Origin: Planctomycetota bacterium
GTDB lineage: Bacteria > Planctomycetota > UBA1135 > GCA-002686595
Assembly: GCA_014237855.1 (NCBI GenBank)
Contig: JABACD010000030.1
Coordinates: 1 to 52,732 of the forward strand
Direction of reading: 5' to 3'
Length of the DNA: 52,732 nt
The position numbers and the translations under genes are program-made. This document shows positions 8,137 to 17,209 of the stretch, piece by piece. Below the pieces are notes generated by a model. That model did not search any database, was not told where the DNA came from, and saw only the letters and a program-made list of their open reading frames with translations. Position 1 is the first letter of the stretch. Each line of letters starts with the position of its first letter.

Positions 8137-10320
8137 GTGAGCAGTTTCCGGCTAGCACAATCATCAATGCCGGTCCCCACCCCGATTCTCAGCCTGGCCC
8201 TCATGGTTCAGGTTGCTCAACCAGCAAAGCTCCCCACCGGCGAGATTCCCATGGTCTCACCGGATCTAGAGCGTCCGGTACTCGATGGCCGTCTGGACGA
8301 GCCATTCTGGGGGGCGGCCCTGTCCATCACTGACCTGCGACAGTCGATCCCCATCGCAGGAGCGAGGCCTACTGAGAACACCGAGGTCCTGCTGGCCTAC
8401 GATCCGGACTACCTCTACGTGGCCTTTCGCTGCTTCGATAAGGACCCGAGCGCGATCCGAGCTACCCAGATGGCCCGTGATGCCAATCTTGATCCAGACG
8501 ATCGTGTGGAGTTCATCCTCGACACATTCGACGACGACCGTAACGGTTATTGGTTCCAGCTGGGCGCGGCCGGCTCGAAGGGTGATGCGTTGATCACCAG
8601 CAATGGATCGAGCTTCAACAAGCGCTGGGACACGATCTGGAATGGAATCGCCGCGATCAACGATGAGGGTTGGTTCGGCGAGATTCGTATCCCCTTTGCC
8701 TCGATCAACTTCTCGCCCGAGAAGGACCGCTGGGGCTTCAACATCAGGCGCCACATCCGACGGCGAAGCGAGGAGGCCCGCTGGGCGACACCCGACCCCC
8801 GCTTCAATTTCTTCCAGCTCTCCAAGGCAGGAAAGATCACCGGACTGATCGGTATGCGACAAGGCCTGGGGCTCGATGTCGTCCCGTTCTTTGTCGGTGC
8901 CTACGAGAACAAGGAGTCTGACCGCGAGCATTGGCTGGGTGACGCTGGATTCGACGTGTTCTATCGCATCACGCCCAACACCAAGCTCAGCCTGAGCTTC
9001 AATACAGACTTCGCCCAGACCGAGGTCGACGAGAGGCGCGTGAACCTCTCGCGGTTCGCACTGTTCTTTCCAGAGAAACGGAAGTTCTTCCTCGAGGACT
9101 CCGGGATCTTTGCCTTCGGCCGAGGCGGCCGCGACCGGGGTAATGACCCTGTTCCATTCTTCAGCCGAAGAATCGGCCTCGATAGTGAGGGAAATGAGGT
9201 GCCGCTGAGGTGGAACGCCAAGATCACCTCGACCGGCGATGGTTATCGCTTTGGGTTGCTTGATTCACAGACCGACGCGGTCGCCGATGTTGGGGCTCGC
9301 AACCTGTTCGTCGGTCGGTTCTCGAAGAACATCTTCGAACAGTCGACGGTTGGCTTGATCTATACCCATGGCAATCCGTCGGGGCCTGACGACACCTTTA
9401 CCGCAGGTGCCGACCTCAACCTGCGTACTGATGACTTCCTTGGGGACAGCTCACTCCAGTTCTCCGGCTTCGTCCTTGGCACTCAGTCAGAACTCGAGAA
9501 TACAGACAACCTCTCTTACTCCGCCGCACTCAACTATCCGAACGACCAGATCCAAGCTTCGGCGAGGTTTCTGACCATCGAAGAGAACTTCAATCCAGCC
9601 CTGGGCTTCGTGCGCCGCCAGGGAATTCGCGAATACGAGGCTGAGTTCTCCTATCAACCCAGGATCAACCGCTTCGTTCGACAGCTACGCTTCGAGGTTG
9701 AGCCGCGCTGGATCACCAACATGAGTGGGGTGACCGAGAGCCGCAGGCTGAGGATTGTTCCCCTTGGTGTCATCTTCGAGAGCGGTGACGAGGTTCGATT
9801 CAGCGTCACGCCCCAGGAGGAGGTACTCGACGAGATCTTCGAGATCCAAGACCCCGTCACGATTCCATCTGGCGACTACGACTTCACACGATACTCCACG
9901 GTCTTCGAGAGCTCGGACAAGCGCGCGCTGAGTACGGAGCTTCGATTCACCACGGGCACCTATTTCAATGGCACCCGCAATGACTACGAAGCGGAGCTCA
10001 GCTGGCGCGCCAACCGCTACGCAAGCCTCGGCTTCGAGTACGAAATCAACGAGGTCGACCTGGTCAATGGTGACTTCGACGTCAATATCGCCAGCGCGAA
10101 GCTCGACCTTGTGCTGAACCCTCGAGCTAGCTGGTCGAACTTCGTCCAGTGGGACGATGTCAGCGACAACCTGGGCTTGAACAGCCGCATGCGGTTCATT
10201 TTCCAGCCGGGGCAGGACCTCTTCATCGTCCTCAACCAGGGCTGGACCACCTTTGACAGCGGCTTTGCACCAACGACCACGGACCTTCGGTTCAAGCTCA
10301 GCTATACCTTTCGGTTCTGA
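8137..10320 (+). CDS. DUF5916 family protein: CBM9-like domain plus outer-membrane beta-barrel
   Basis: 727 aa from GTG 8137; ATG 8167 is an alternative that leaves a shorter signal peptide. After the signal sequence comes a CBM9-like domain (about 45-235: LDGRLDEPFWGAA, YLYVAFRCFD, RVEFILDTF). A long beta-rich region follows, with EKRKFFLEDSGIFAFG in the middle and a C-terminus of SYTFRF. The alternating strands and terminal aromatic residue are typical of outer-membrane barrels. Members of this family are thought to sit in the outer membrane and bind carbohydrate or peptide, but their function is not established. Single gene, divergent from the toroid protein. Confidence 0.82.
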   Translation: MSSFRLAQSSMPVPTPILSLALMVQVAQPAKLPTGEIPMVSPDLERPVLDGRLDEPFWGAALSITDLRQSIPIAGARPTENTEVLLAYDPDYLYVAFRCFDKDPSAIRATQMARDANLDPDDRVEFILDTFDDDRNGYWFQLGAAGSKGDALITSNGSSFNKRWDTIWNGIAAINDEGWFGEIRIPFASINFSPEKDRWGFNIRRHIRRRSEEARWATPDPRFNFFQLSKAGKITGLIGMRQGLGLDVVPFFVGAYENKESDREHWLGDAGFDVFYRITPNTKLSLSFNTDFAQTEVDERRVNLSRFALFFPEKRKFFLEDSGIFAFGRGGRDRGNDPVPFFSRRIGLDSEGNEVPLRWNAKITSTGDGYRFGLLDSQTDAVADVGARNLFVGRFSKNIFEQSTVGLIYTHGNPSGPDDTFTAGADLNLRTDDFLGDSSLQFSGFVLGTQSELENTDNLSYSAALNYPNDQIQASARFLTIEENFNPALGFVRRQGIREYEAEFSYQPRINRFVRQLRFEVEPRWITNMSGVTESRRLRIVPLGVIFESGDEVRFSVTPQEEVLDEIFEIQDPVTIPSGDYDFTRYSTVFESSDKRALSTELRFTTGTYFNGTRNDYEAELSWRANRYASLGFEYEINEVDLVNGDFDVNIASAKLDLVLNPRASWSNFVQWDDVSDNLGLNSRMRFIFQPGQDLFIVLNQGWTTFDSGFAPTTTDLRFKLSYTFRF

Positions 10321-10340
10321 CCGAGAGGGGAGCGAGCTCG

Positions 10341-11081
10341 CTAGCGCAGCCCGATTCCTCCATCTACCGGCAGCAGTGCACCGGTCACACTGCCTGATGC
10401 GGGCGAGGCAAGGTAGGCAACTGCATGAGCAATCTCATCAGTCGCCCCTGCTCGCCCCACGGGGGTAGCTGCGATCAAGTGAGCGCGGACCTCTGGCGCA
10501 ATCTTCTCTAGCACGCGCTCGGTCTCAACCAACCCCGGCTCGACCAGATTGCAGGTGACTCCCGACCGCGCACACTCGATAGCAACGCTTCGTGTGAGTC
10601 CCTGGAGCGCGGCCTTGGCCGTCGAATAGGCCACCTGGCCCGCAGCACCCAAGCTGCCGGCAACCGAACCGATGTTGATCACGCGCCCAAAGCCGCGGGC
10701 CTTCATCCCAGGGAGGACGTGGCGCACGAGGCGTAGCGCAGCTCGTAGATCGATGTCGAGGACCGCATCGATCTCGGACATGGGCACTTCCTCGAGGGTT
10801 CCGTAGGGCGCAAAGACCGCAGCATTATTGACCAGCACATCGACCCGGGGAGCGAGCTGATCGAGGTCCGTCAGAAAGCCCTCCGACTGGATGTCACCAA
10901 CGAGTACCTCAGCATCATGACCCGAGGTCGCGAGGCGCTCAGCTGCTGCCTTCAGCCGTTCGGCCTGACGAGAGATCAGGATGACCCGGCTCCCGCAGCG
11001 GGCCAGCTCTTCAGCAACGGCGGCACCGATTCCGGTGCCACCACCCGTGATGACTGCTACCTTTCCTGCGAGGTCTTCCAA
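10341..11081 (-). CDS. Short-chain dehydrogenase/reductase (SDR)
   Basis: 246 aa, classical SDR. Cofactor motif TGGGTGIG near residue 13, NNA(A) near residue 86, active-site Ser in INIGSVAGS and YSTAK, and the C-terminal VDGGIGLR closure seen in FabG-like reductases. These give a complete Ser-Tyr-Lys catalytic set for NAD(P)-dependent oxidation or reduction of an alcohol/ketone; the substrate is unknown. The start appears to be TTG at 11081, only 4 nt after the stop of the HD gene, with GGAGG inside that gene as a possible ribosome site. It is the last gene of the ilvE-HD-SDR set and ends beside the convergent DUF5916 gene. Confidence 0.88.
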   Translation of the reverse strand: MEDLAGKVAVITGGGTGIGAAVAEELARCGSRVILISRQAERLKAAAERLATSGHDAEVLVGDIQSEGFLTDLDQLAPRVDVLVNNAAVFAPYGTLEEVPMSEIDAVLDIDLRAALRLVRHVLPGMKARGFGRVINIGSVAGSLGAAGQVAYSTAKAALQGLTRSVAIECARSGVTCNLVEPGLVETERVLEKIAPEVRAHLIAATPVGRAGATDEIAHAVAYLASPASGSVTGALLPVDGGIGLR

Positions 11082-11085
11082 GACG

Positions 11086-11661
11086 TCACTCGACCTCCGC
11101 TGGCTTGGTCAGGCCAAGCTCAGCAGCATGGGGCAGGAGGGCGTCGATAATGAACTGAATGTGCTCGGTCGGCTCCACCCCGAGCATCTGCATCCCCGCA
11201 GAGACCTCTTCACGCTCAACCTTGGCAGCGAAGGACTTCTGCTTGAGCTTCTTCTTCACTGACTTGGGGCCAAGGCTGGCAATCCCATCGGGGCGGACAA
11301 AACAACACGCGCCAACGAAGCCTGTCAGCTCATCACAGGCCAGCAGCGCCTTGTCCAATTGACTCTGGTAGGGCACGCCCCACTTGGTGTAGTGCGCAGA
11401 GATCGCATGAGCGATCTCACCCTCGTCAATCTCGCGCAACCACTCCACCACCCGGTTGGGATGATCCTCTGGCCAGGCCTCGTAATCAGCATCATGGAGA
11501 AGCCCCGCAATCCCCCAGGCCTCCACATCGCTCTGACCTGCTCCATAGCGCAAGGCTGCCGCCCTCATGACCACCTCTACCGAGCGTGCGTGAATGCGCA
11601 GGGCATCTCCGGAGGTCCACTCACACAGTTTTTCCCAGGCCTGTTCTCTGCTGATTGTCAT
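11086..11661 (-). CDS. HD-domain hydrolase
   Basis: 191 aa from ATG 11661; AGGAGG lies about 8 nt upstream, which favours this ATG over a TTG two codons earlier. The motif GIAGLLHDADYEAWPEDHP and an earlier His in ALRIHARSVEVVM match the metal-binding HD fold of predicted phosphohydrolases. A Lys-rich region (SVKKKLKQKSFAAKVERE) follows the core. The reaction is likely phosphate-ester hydrolysis of a nucleotide or similar; the substrate is unknown. It lies between ilvE (18 bp) and the SDR gene (4 bp), so it is probably part of one transcript. Confidence 0.8.
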   Translation of the reverse strand: MTISREQAWEKLCEWTSGDALRIHARSVEVVMRAAALRYGAGQSDVEAWGIAGLLHDADYEAWPEDHPNRVVEWLREIDEGEIAHAISAHYTKWGVPYQSQLDKALLACDELTGFVGACCFVRPDGIASLGPKSVKKKLKQKSFAAKVEREEVSAGMQMLGVEPTEHIQFIIDALLPHAAELGLTKPAEVE

Positions 11662-11679
11662 CCCCAACTCCTCCTGCTC

Positions 11680-12609
11680 TCAAGCACCTGCGGTGAAGGT
11701 CAACCACTCGTGTCGATCTTCGACTCGCCCATGCGTCACATCGAAGTATGCCGCTTGCAGCTGCCTTGTAACTGGACCCCGTTTGCCATTCCCAACAGGC
11801 TTGGCATCTACCGACCGAATCGGCGTCACTTCCGCCGCCGTGCCCGTAAAGAAGAGCTCATCAGAGGTATACAACATCTCTCGAGGGATTCGGGTCTCGA
11901 CCACTTCGATCCCCAGATCCTGTGCGAGCCTGATTGCATAGCCGCGGGTGATCCCGGCCAAGATCGAGCTCCCCACCGGGGGTGTCATCAGCCTTCCCTC
12001 TCGCACGAGGAAGATGTTCTCACCACTGCCCTCGCAAACATAGCCATCTACGTCGAGGACAATACCCTCCGCGTATCCGTGCCTTTGAGCCTCGAGCAGC
12101 ACGAGTTGAGAGTTCAGATAATTCCCCGCGGCCTTGGCCATCGCAGGATGAGTATCGGGAGCCATCCGTCGCCAGCTCGAAACCCCGACATCAACTCCCT
12201 GCTCAAGGGCCTCAGCTCCCATCAAGGAACCGAATGGAAAGGCCGCGATCACCACCTCTACTGGAGCATTGGTGGGGTCTACACCCAGCTCTCCATAGCC
12301 CCTGAAGACGAATGGGCGGATGTAGCAGGCCTCATACCCTGTGTCCCGTACGGTCTCGAGCACTCCGCCGCGCAATTGCTGCTCGTCAAAAGGAATGGGC
12401 AGACTGATGATCTTGCAGGAGTCGAAGAGGCGAGCGATGTGCTCGTCGAGCCCGACGATGGCAGGACCTCGATCACTTGGGTAAGCGCGCATGCCCTCGA
12501 AGACCCCGCTCCCATAGTGAATGACGTGAGACAGCACATGGGTCTGAGCTTGCTCCCAGGGAACGAGCTCCCCGTTGAACCAGAGACGCTTGGAGGGGGT
12601 GAGCTTCAT
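11680..12609 (-). CDS. ilvE: Branched-chain amino acid aminotransferase
   Basis: 309 aa, full family length. PLP-binding Lys159 lies in AMAKAAGNYLNS, at the same number as in E. coli IlvE. EGSGENIFLV and the phosphate-cup TGTAAEVTPI are present, as is the N-terminal HYGSGVFEGMRAY. It transfers the amino group between Leu, Ile or Val and 2-oxoglutarate in the cytoplasm. The start is ATG 12609; no strong ribosome site is visible. It is the first gene of a minus-strand set with the HD and SDR genes. A terminator separates it from the upstream korAB genes, so it must have its own promoter in the short gap. Confidence 0.93.
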   Translation of the reverse strand: MKLTPSKRLWFNGELVPWEQAQTHVLSHVIHYGSGVFEGMRAYPSDRGPAIVGLDEHIARLFDSCKIISLPIPFDEQQLRGGVLETVRDTGYEACYIRPFVFRGYGELGVDPTNAPVEVVIAAFPFGSLMGAEALEQGVDVGVSSWRRMAPDTHPAMAKAAGNYLNSQLVLLEAQRHGYAEGIVLDVDGYVCEGSGENIFLVREGRLMTPPVGSSILAGITRGYAIRLAQDLGIEVVETRIPREMLYTSDELFFTGTAAEVTPIRSVDAKPVGNGKRGPVTRQLQAAYFDVTHGRVEDRHEWLTFTAGA

Positions 12610-12643
12610 GTTGCACAGAATACAAGAAGGCCCAATGCAAAGA

Positions 12644-12673
12644 GCGGAGGCCCGACAAATGTCGGGCCTCCGC
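12644..12673 (-). terminator. Terminator after korB
   Basis: A perfect 13-bp stem (12644-12656 with 12661-12673), tight loop, followed on the minus strand by TCTTTG. It sits about 27 bp past the korB stop and before ilvE, so it should end the korAB transcript. Confidence 0.8.
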
Positions 12674-12700
12674 CATTGCCTGGGGCTCGAACTTACCGGC

Positions 12701-13693
12701 TCAGGTCACTTCCCATAGCTCGCCGGAATAGATCAGATCCTCGAGGGTGCCCTTCCCCTTCTTCTCAACGGCGATATCAATCTGCTCGTTGATTCCCCTA
12801 TCAAAGATCTCACTCTCGACGGATCTGAAGATTCCTATCGGGTTGGGCATCTCGGGGTCGTGATCGAGGGTAGACATCTGGAAGGCCGGGGCCGCCGACT
12901 GGACGGTCGGGTCCCAGGTAGAAGCCTCCTCCGGAGCACAACGCACAACATGAAAACCCTCCACCTTGAGACCCTTGTCGCCGCCCTTGCCGTAGATCAT
13001 CGGCTGACCAGGCTCGAGGTCGATGGTCCGATCATCGCGGACCTTCTTGTCGGTGGTGTCTGCAAAGGCTCCATCATTGAAGATCACGCAGTTCTGGTAG
13101 ATCTCGACGAATGAAGCGCCCTGATGAGCTGCGGCGGCCTTGAGGACACCCGCCATGTGCTTGAGGTTCGTGTCAACAGTACGAGCAACAAAGGTCGAGT
13201 TGCACCCGAGCGCGAACGACAGAGGGTTGAACGGATGGTCAACCGAGCCCATCGGCGAGGTCTTCGTACGAGTTCCTTCGGGCGAGGTAGGTGAGTACTG
13301 ACCCTTCGTGAGACCGTAGATCTCGTTGTTGAAGAGCAGGATATTGACGTTGGGGTTGCGTCGAAGGATGTGTGCCAGATGGTTGCCACCGATCGAGAGT
13401 GCATCCCCGTCCCCGGTCACAATCCAGGTGGCCAGGTCAGGGTTTGACGTCACTACCCCGGTCGCAACTGCCGGAGCCCGGCCGTGGATGGTGTGAAAGC
13501 CGTAGGTGTCCATGTAATAGGGAAAGCGGCTGGAGCAGCCGATTCCGCTGACAAAGACAACCTGATCCTTGTTGTAGCCCAGGTCTGCGCAAACGCCCTG
13601 AACCACGTTCAGGATGGCGTAGTCCCCGCAACCCGGGCACCATTTCACTTCCTGGTCAGGCTTGAAGTCCTTCTTGGTGAGAGTCTCGGACAT
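12701..13693 (-). CDS. korB: 2-oxoacid:ferredoxin oxidoreductase, beta subunit (KorB-type)
   Basis: 330 aa. CPGCGDY at residues 19-25 and a further Cys (GIGCSSR) are the 4Fe-4S ligands typical of this subunit. The thiamine diphosphate motif GDGDALSIGGNH starts at residue 94 and ends with NNEIYGLTKGQ. With KorA it decarboxylates 2-oxoglutarate (or a related 2-oxoacid) to acyl-CoA and reduces ferredoxin. The start ATG 13693 is 2 nt past the korA stop, with GGAGAA just inside korA. No gamma/delta ferredoxin-like subunit is next to it, consistent with the two-subunit aerobic type. Specificity for 2-oxoglutarate over pyruvate is inferred from overall similarity. Confidence 0.92.
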   Translation of the reverse strand: MSETLTKKDFKPDQEVKWCPGCGDYAILNVVQGVCADLGYNKDQVVFVSGIGCSSRFPYYMDTYGFHTIHGRAPAVATGVVTSNPDLATWIVTGDGDALSIGGNHLAHILRRNPNVNILLFNNEIYGLTKGQYSPTSPEGTRTKTSPMGSVDHPFNPLSFALGCNSTFVARTVDTNLKHMAGVLKAAAAHQGASFVEIYQNCVIFNDGAFADTTDKKVRDDRTIDLEPGQPMIYGKGGDKGLKVEGFHVVRCAPEEASTWDPTVQSAAPAFQMSTLDHDPEMPNPIGIFRSVESEIFDRGINEQIDIAVEKKGKGTLEDLIYSGELWEVT

Positions 13694-13695
13694 GT

Positions 13696-15564
13696 CTAGT
13701 TCTCCAGGAGGTTGATGATCTTGTCAGCGAGCTCTTGCGACTGCAGCGGCAGCCCCAAGACCCGACCGTGAGATAGGAATTCGACGCCCGAGTACTCGCC
13801 GCGAAGCAATCTTGCAAGTTGGCCCAGGTTGATCTCGGGGACCAGCACGCGCTTGAAGCGCGAGAAGATCTCTTCGAGACCATTGGGGAGTGGCCAAACA
13901 TGGCGAAGGTGCATCTGGCTCACCTGCTTGCCCTGCTTGCGGGCACGGTTGCAGCCCTCGGTGATGGAGCCGTAGGTCGAACCCCAGCCGATCACGAGAA
14001 GATCACCACTGTCGCCTCCATGCACTTCAGGAGTCGGGATTGAGTCTCGCACGGCCATGACCTTGTCATTGCGAGCGTGCACCATGTACTCGTGGTTCTC
14101 CGCGTCGTAGCAGACGTCTCCTGTCAGGTGAGCTTTTTCAAGCCCACCGATACGATGGGAGAGCCCTGGAGTCCCGGGCTTGGCCCATGGACGTGCACCG
14201 AGCTCGTTGCGCGAGTAGGGCAGGAACTCCTCGCCATCCTTGGCCTGCGCGAACTTGACCTTGATATCCGGCAAGTCCTCGATCTTCGGCAACTTCCAGG
14301 GTTCGGAGCCGTTGGCAATGTAGCCGTCTGTTAGCAGGATCACCGGAGTCATGTACTCGACCGCAATCCGAACGGCCTCGATGGCACAGTCGAATGCATC
14401 GGCAACGGTGGCACAGGCCAGCACGGGTATGGGGGCCTCGCCATTGCGGCCGAAAATGGCCTGGTTGAGATCCGCCTGCTCCGTCTTGGTCGGAAGGCCG
14501 GTGGAGGGCCCACCGCGTTGAACGTTGACGATGACCAGAGGCAGCTCGGTCATCAAGGCCAGGCCCATGGCCTCGGTCTTGAGGGCCATACCAGGCCCCG
14601 AAGTGGTGGTAACTCCGAGCTTGCCAGTGAAAGAGGCGCCAAGGGCGGAGCAGATCGCTGCGATCTCGTCCTCCATCTGGGCTGTGATCACTCCATAGTT
14701 CTTGAAGGACGCCAAGGCCTCGAGAATCGTCGAGGCCGGCGTGATCGGATAGGAGCCAAGAAAGACCTCGAGTCCCGCCAGCTTGGCACCAGCGATCAAG
14801 CCCAGCGCCAGCGCCGGGTTACCCATGATATTGCGGTAAGTACCGGGCGGGAGGTCCTCACACTTCTTGACCTCGTAGCGGCCCTGGAAGAGCTGGTGGA
14901 TGTCGCCGGCGTTGTATCCAGCGCGTAGCGCCGTGATGTTCGCAGCCGCAAGCTCCGGCGCCTTCTTACCGAACTTCTCGTTGAGCCACTCTTCGGTTGG
15001 TTCGAGATTTCTGCTGTACAGCCAGTACATCAGTCCCAGCGTGTACAGGTTCTTACAGCGCTGAACGTCCTTCTTCGAGAGACCGCTGTCGGCAAGGGCC
15101 TCACTAACACGCTTGTTGATGTCGATTTCGATCACTCGGAAGCCGTCGAGGGTTCCGTCGGTGAGCGGGTCGCTGTCGAGCTGAGCCTTGTCCAGGTCCT
15201 TGCTGCTGAAGCTACCGGTGTTCACGAGGACCAGGCCGCCTGGTTTCAGCTGATCGACATTGACGGCCAGGGCAGCAGGGTTCATCGCCACCAGGACGTC
15301 TGGCTTGTCACCGGGTGTGTGAATGTCCTTCGAGCTGAACGCGATCTGGAAGCCCGACACACCTGCACGTGTACCGGCTGGTGCTCGAATCTCCGCCGGA
15401 TAGTCGGGCAGGGTGGCGAGGTCGTTCCCCGCCAGGGCACTCGTGGTGGTGAACTGGTTCCCTGTGAGTTGCATGCCGTCGCCTGAGTCGCCCGCGAAAC
15501 GGATGACAACGGTTTCCGCCTCTTCGATGGGCAGGTTGGCGTCGGTCTGGGTGGAGGTGGTCAT
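13696..15564 (-). CDS. korA: 2-oxoacid:ferredoxin oxidoreductase, fused gamma-alpha subunit (KorA-type)
   Basis: 622 aa. I start at ATG 15564 (MTTSTQTDANLP); a 39-codon upstream extension is not domain-like. The gamma domain comes first (FAGDSGDGMQLTGNQF, about 22-37). The alpha domain follows, with the CoA/substrate motif YPITPASTILEAL, the Rossmann-like TSGPGMALKTEA and a C-terminal transketolase-like segment (VIGWGSTYGSI). Gamma-alpha fusion is usual for bacterial 2-oxoglutarate:ferredoxin oxidoreductases. It is co-transcribed with korB (2-nt gap) and provides succinyl-CoA and reduced ferredoxin in an oxidative or reductive TCA cycle. Confidence 0.92.
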   Translation of the reverse strand: MTTSTQTDANLPIEEAETVVIRFAGDSGDGMQLTGNQFTTTSALAGNDLATLPDYPAEIRAPAGTRAGVSGFQIAFSSKDIHTPGDKPDVLVAMNPAALAVNVDQLKPGGLVLVNTGSFSSKDLDKAQLDSDPLTDGTLDGFRVIEIDINKRVSEALADSGLSKKDVQRCKNLYTLGLMYWLYSRNLEPTEEWLNEKFGKKAPELAAANITALRAGYNAGDIHQLFQGRYEVKKCEDLPPGTYRNIMGNPALALGLIAGAKLAGLEVFLGSYPITPASTILEALASFKNYGVITAQMEDEIAAICSALGASFTGKLGVTTTSGPGMALKTEAMGLALMTELPLVIVNVQRGGPSTGLPTKTEQADLNQAIFGRNGEAPIPVLACATVADAFDCAIEAVRIAVEYMTPVILLTDGYIANGSEPWKLPKIEDLPDIKVKFAQAKDGEEFLPYSRNELGARPWAKPGTPGLSHRIGGLEKAHLTGDVCYDAENHEYMVHARNDKVMAVRDSIPTPEVHGGDSGDLLVIGWGSTYGSITEGCNRARKQGKQVSQMHLRHVWPLPNGLEEIFSRFKRVLVPEINLGQLARLLRGEYSGVEFLSHGRVLGLPLQSQELADKIINLLEN

Positions 15565-15896
15565 GGTTGGTGGCACCTGGCGAAAGATGAGCTGCCGGAT
15601 GTGGATCCGATAGGATCGCCTATTTAGATGAGCGGGTCCTGGGACCTCTGAGACCTGTCCCTTGGGGTTAGAATAAGGCACTGCAGGGAATCCAGGTCGC
15701 AGATGGGAATTTGGGCGGAGATTCTACCGACTTCCAGCGCCAGAGGCACCGCAGATGAGGATTCGGTAGGAGACTCTGCAATCCTTCATCACAAAGCCCC
15801 CGTTCAGGGGTCCCTCCCAGATCCAGGTCTGGTGGCCGCGAAGCCCCTGCTGGCCCCAGGACAGGGAGCCGTCGAGTAGGTAGCCTCTTGGACTCC
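15565..15896. other. Divergent promoter region korA / FIST gene, with a tiny P-loop-like frame
   Basis: 332 bp between divergent genes. On the minus strand, 15724-15789 encodes a 21-residue frame ending in SYRILICGASGAGSR, which resembles the start of a P-loop protein but lacks the Lys of GxxGxGK[ST] and stops there. A G-rich sequence lies ~8 nt before its ATG. It may be a remnant or chance. TCTACCGA (15723-15730) and its inverted partner TCGGTAGGA around 15763-15771 could form a weak structure. No clear promoter is recognised. Confidence 0.35.
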
Positions 15897-17123
15897 ATGA
15901 GCTCACCGCGCTTCGCATCTGCCCTCTCAACCCGCCACGATGGCACCCTGGCCATCAGGGAGGCCGTGGAGGAGCTGAGCGCGGGCCTGGCCGGGCGAAC
16001 TCCAGACCTCCTGATCCTCTTCGTGACCCACCACCACTCCGGGGAGTTCGAGGCTCTGGCTGCCCGCCTCGGCAGTCTTACGGGAGCACGAGTCCTGATC
16101 GGCTGCAGCGGCGAGAGCCTCGTCGCCCGGCAGCAGGAGCTGGAAGGTGTGCCCGCCATTTCCCTCTGGGCGGTGGCCTGTGAGGACCTCCAGCTGACCC
16201 CCCTCCGCCTGGGTGCTCATCCCGCGGAGGGCTGGGAAGCCGACCAGGAGGGTCCAGAGCACATCAACTACTCCGGGCACCCTGACGCCTCCTTGCTGAA
16301 TGCCAGCGGCAGCAGCCTGATCCTCCTGGGCGACCCCTTCTCATTTCCGATGTCCAACTACCTCGAGCACCTCGGGGAGCAGGCACCGGACCTGGACGTG
16401 ACCGGTGGAATGGCCAGCGGAGGAGCTCGCCCCGGGGAGAACGCACTCTTTCTGGCTGGTGAACGACTGAACTCCGGGGCGGTGGGCGTGATCCTACGCG
16501 GAGGCATCGAGCTGACCCAGGTTCTCAGCCAGGCCTACAGGCCGGTCGGAGAGCCGTGGGTGATCACGGACTGTGAGGGGCCTCTGATCAGGAAGCTCGG
16601 TGGCAAGGCCGCCGCCAAGGTGATGGTTGGAACCTTTGAGGCCCTTCCCAATGGTGAGCGGGAGCTACTCGAGAGTGCTCCCATGCTCGGCATCGCCTGG
16701 AATCCGGCGCAGCGAGACTTCTCCCCCTCGGACTTCCTGGCCCATGTCATCCGGGGGGTGGCTCCCCAAGAAGAGGCCATCCTGATCTACGGCGAACCTC
16801 GGCGTGGCCAGACTATCCAGTTCATGATCCGTGACCCCAAGACTGCGGGCAGCGACCTGCTCGAACAGATCCAGCTGCGCGCGGGTCCCCGCCCCATCGA
16901 ACCCCACGAGGCGGGCGCCCTGCTCTTCACCTGCAATGCTCGGGGCAGCCGGATGTTCGTCGAGCCCCATCACGACATCAAGCGTCTGCACCAGCACCTT
17001 GGGCCCGACCTGCCCGTGGCCGGCTTCTTTGCTCAGGGAGAGATCGGACGCATCGGCAGGAAGTACCAGCTGCACGGCTTCACGGCTTCGATGGCCGTCT
17101 TCCGAGCCTGCGCGCAGCCCTGA
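15897..17123 (+). CDS. FIST-domain sensory protein (FIST_N + FIST_C)
   Basis: 408 aa from ATG 15897 (a TTG three codons earlier is possible). The N-terminal FIST domain covers about 15-205 (LLILFVTHHHSGEFEALAAR, RVLIGCSGES, TGGMASGG). The C-terminal FIST domain covers about 210-400, ending with the conserved LLFTCNARGSRMF..VAGFFAQGEIG region. FIST domains are predicted to bind small ligands such as amino acids and occur in signal-transduction proteins; some act as F-box-like parts in eukaryotes. No signal peptide, kinase or other output domain is fused here. A hybrid histidine kinase lies about 2.8 kb downstream on the other strand and is a possible but unproven partner. Confidence 0.85.
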   Translation: MSSPRFASALSTRHDGTLAIREAVEELSAGLAGRTPDLLILFVTHHHSGEFEALAARLGSLTGARVLIGCSGESLVARQQELEGVPAISLWAVACEDLQLTPLRLGAHPAEGWEADQEGPEHINYSGHPDASLLNASGSSLILLGDPFSFPMSNYLEHLGEQAPDLDVTGGMASGGARPGENALFLAGERLNSGAVGVILRGGIELTQVLSQAYRPVGEPWVITDCEGPLIRKLGGKAAAKVMVGTFEALPNGERELLESAPMLGIAWNPAQRDFSPSDFLAHVIRGVAPQEEAILIYGEPRRGQTIQFMIRDPKTAGSDLLEQIQLRAGPRPIEPHEAGALLFTCNARGSRMFVEPHHDIKRLHQHLGPDLPVAGFFAQGEIGRIGRKYQLHGFTASMAVFRACAQP

Positions 17124-17209
17124 GGTCACTCACGGGCTCAGATCACCATCCCGGTGAGATCACAACAGCCCTCGAACCTGGCACTCCGGTCTCTGATGAC
17201 CCTTGAGGA

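Noticed and set aside
11359..12792. 477-codon plus-strand open frame opposite ilvE
   Set aside because: IlvE on the other strand has all catalytic residues; the antisense translation has no recognisable features and spans the terminator and intergenic gap.
13084..15564. Short plus-strand frames opposite korA and korB
   Set aside because: All are antisense to well-conserved enzyme genes and have no features of their own.
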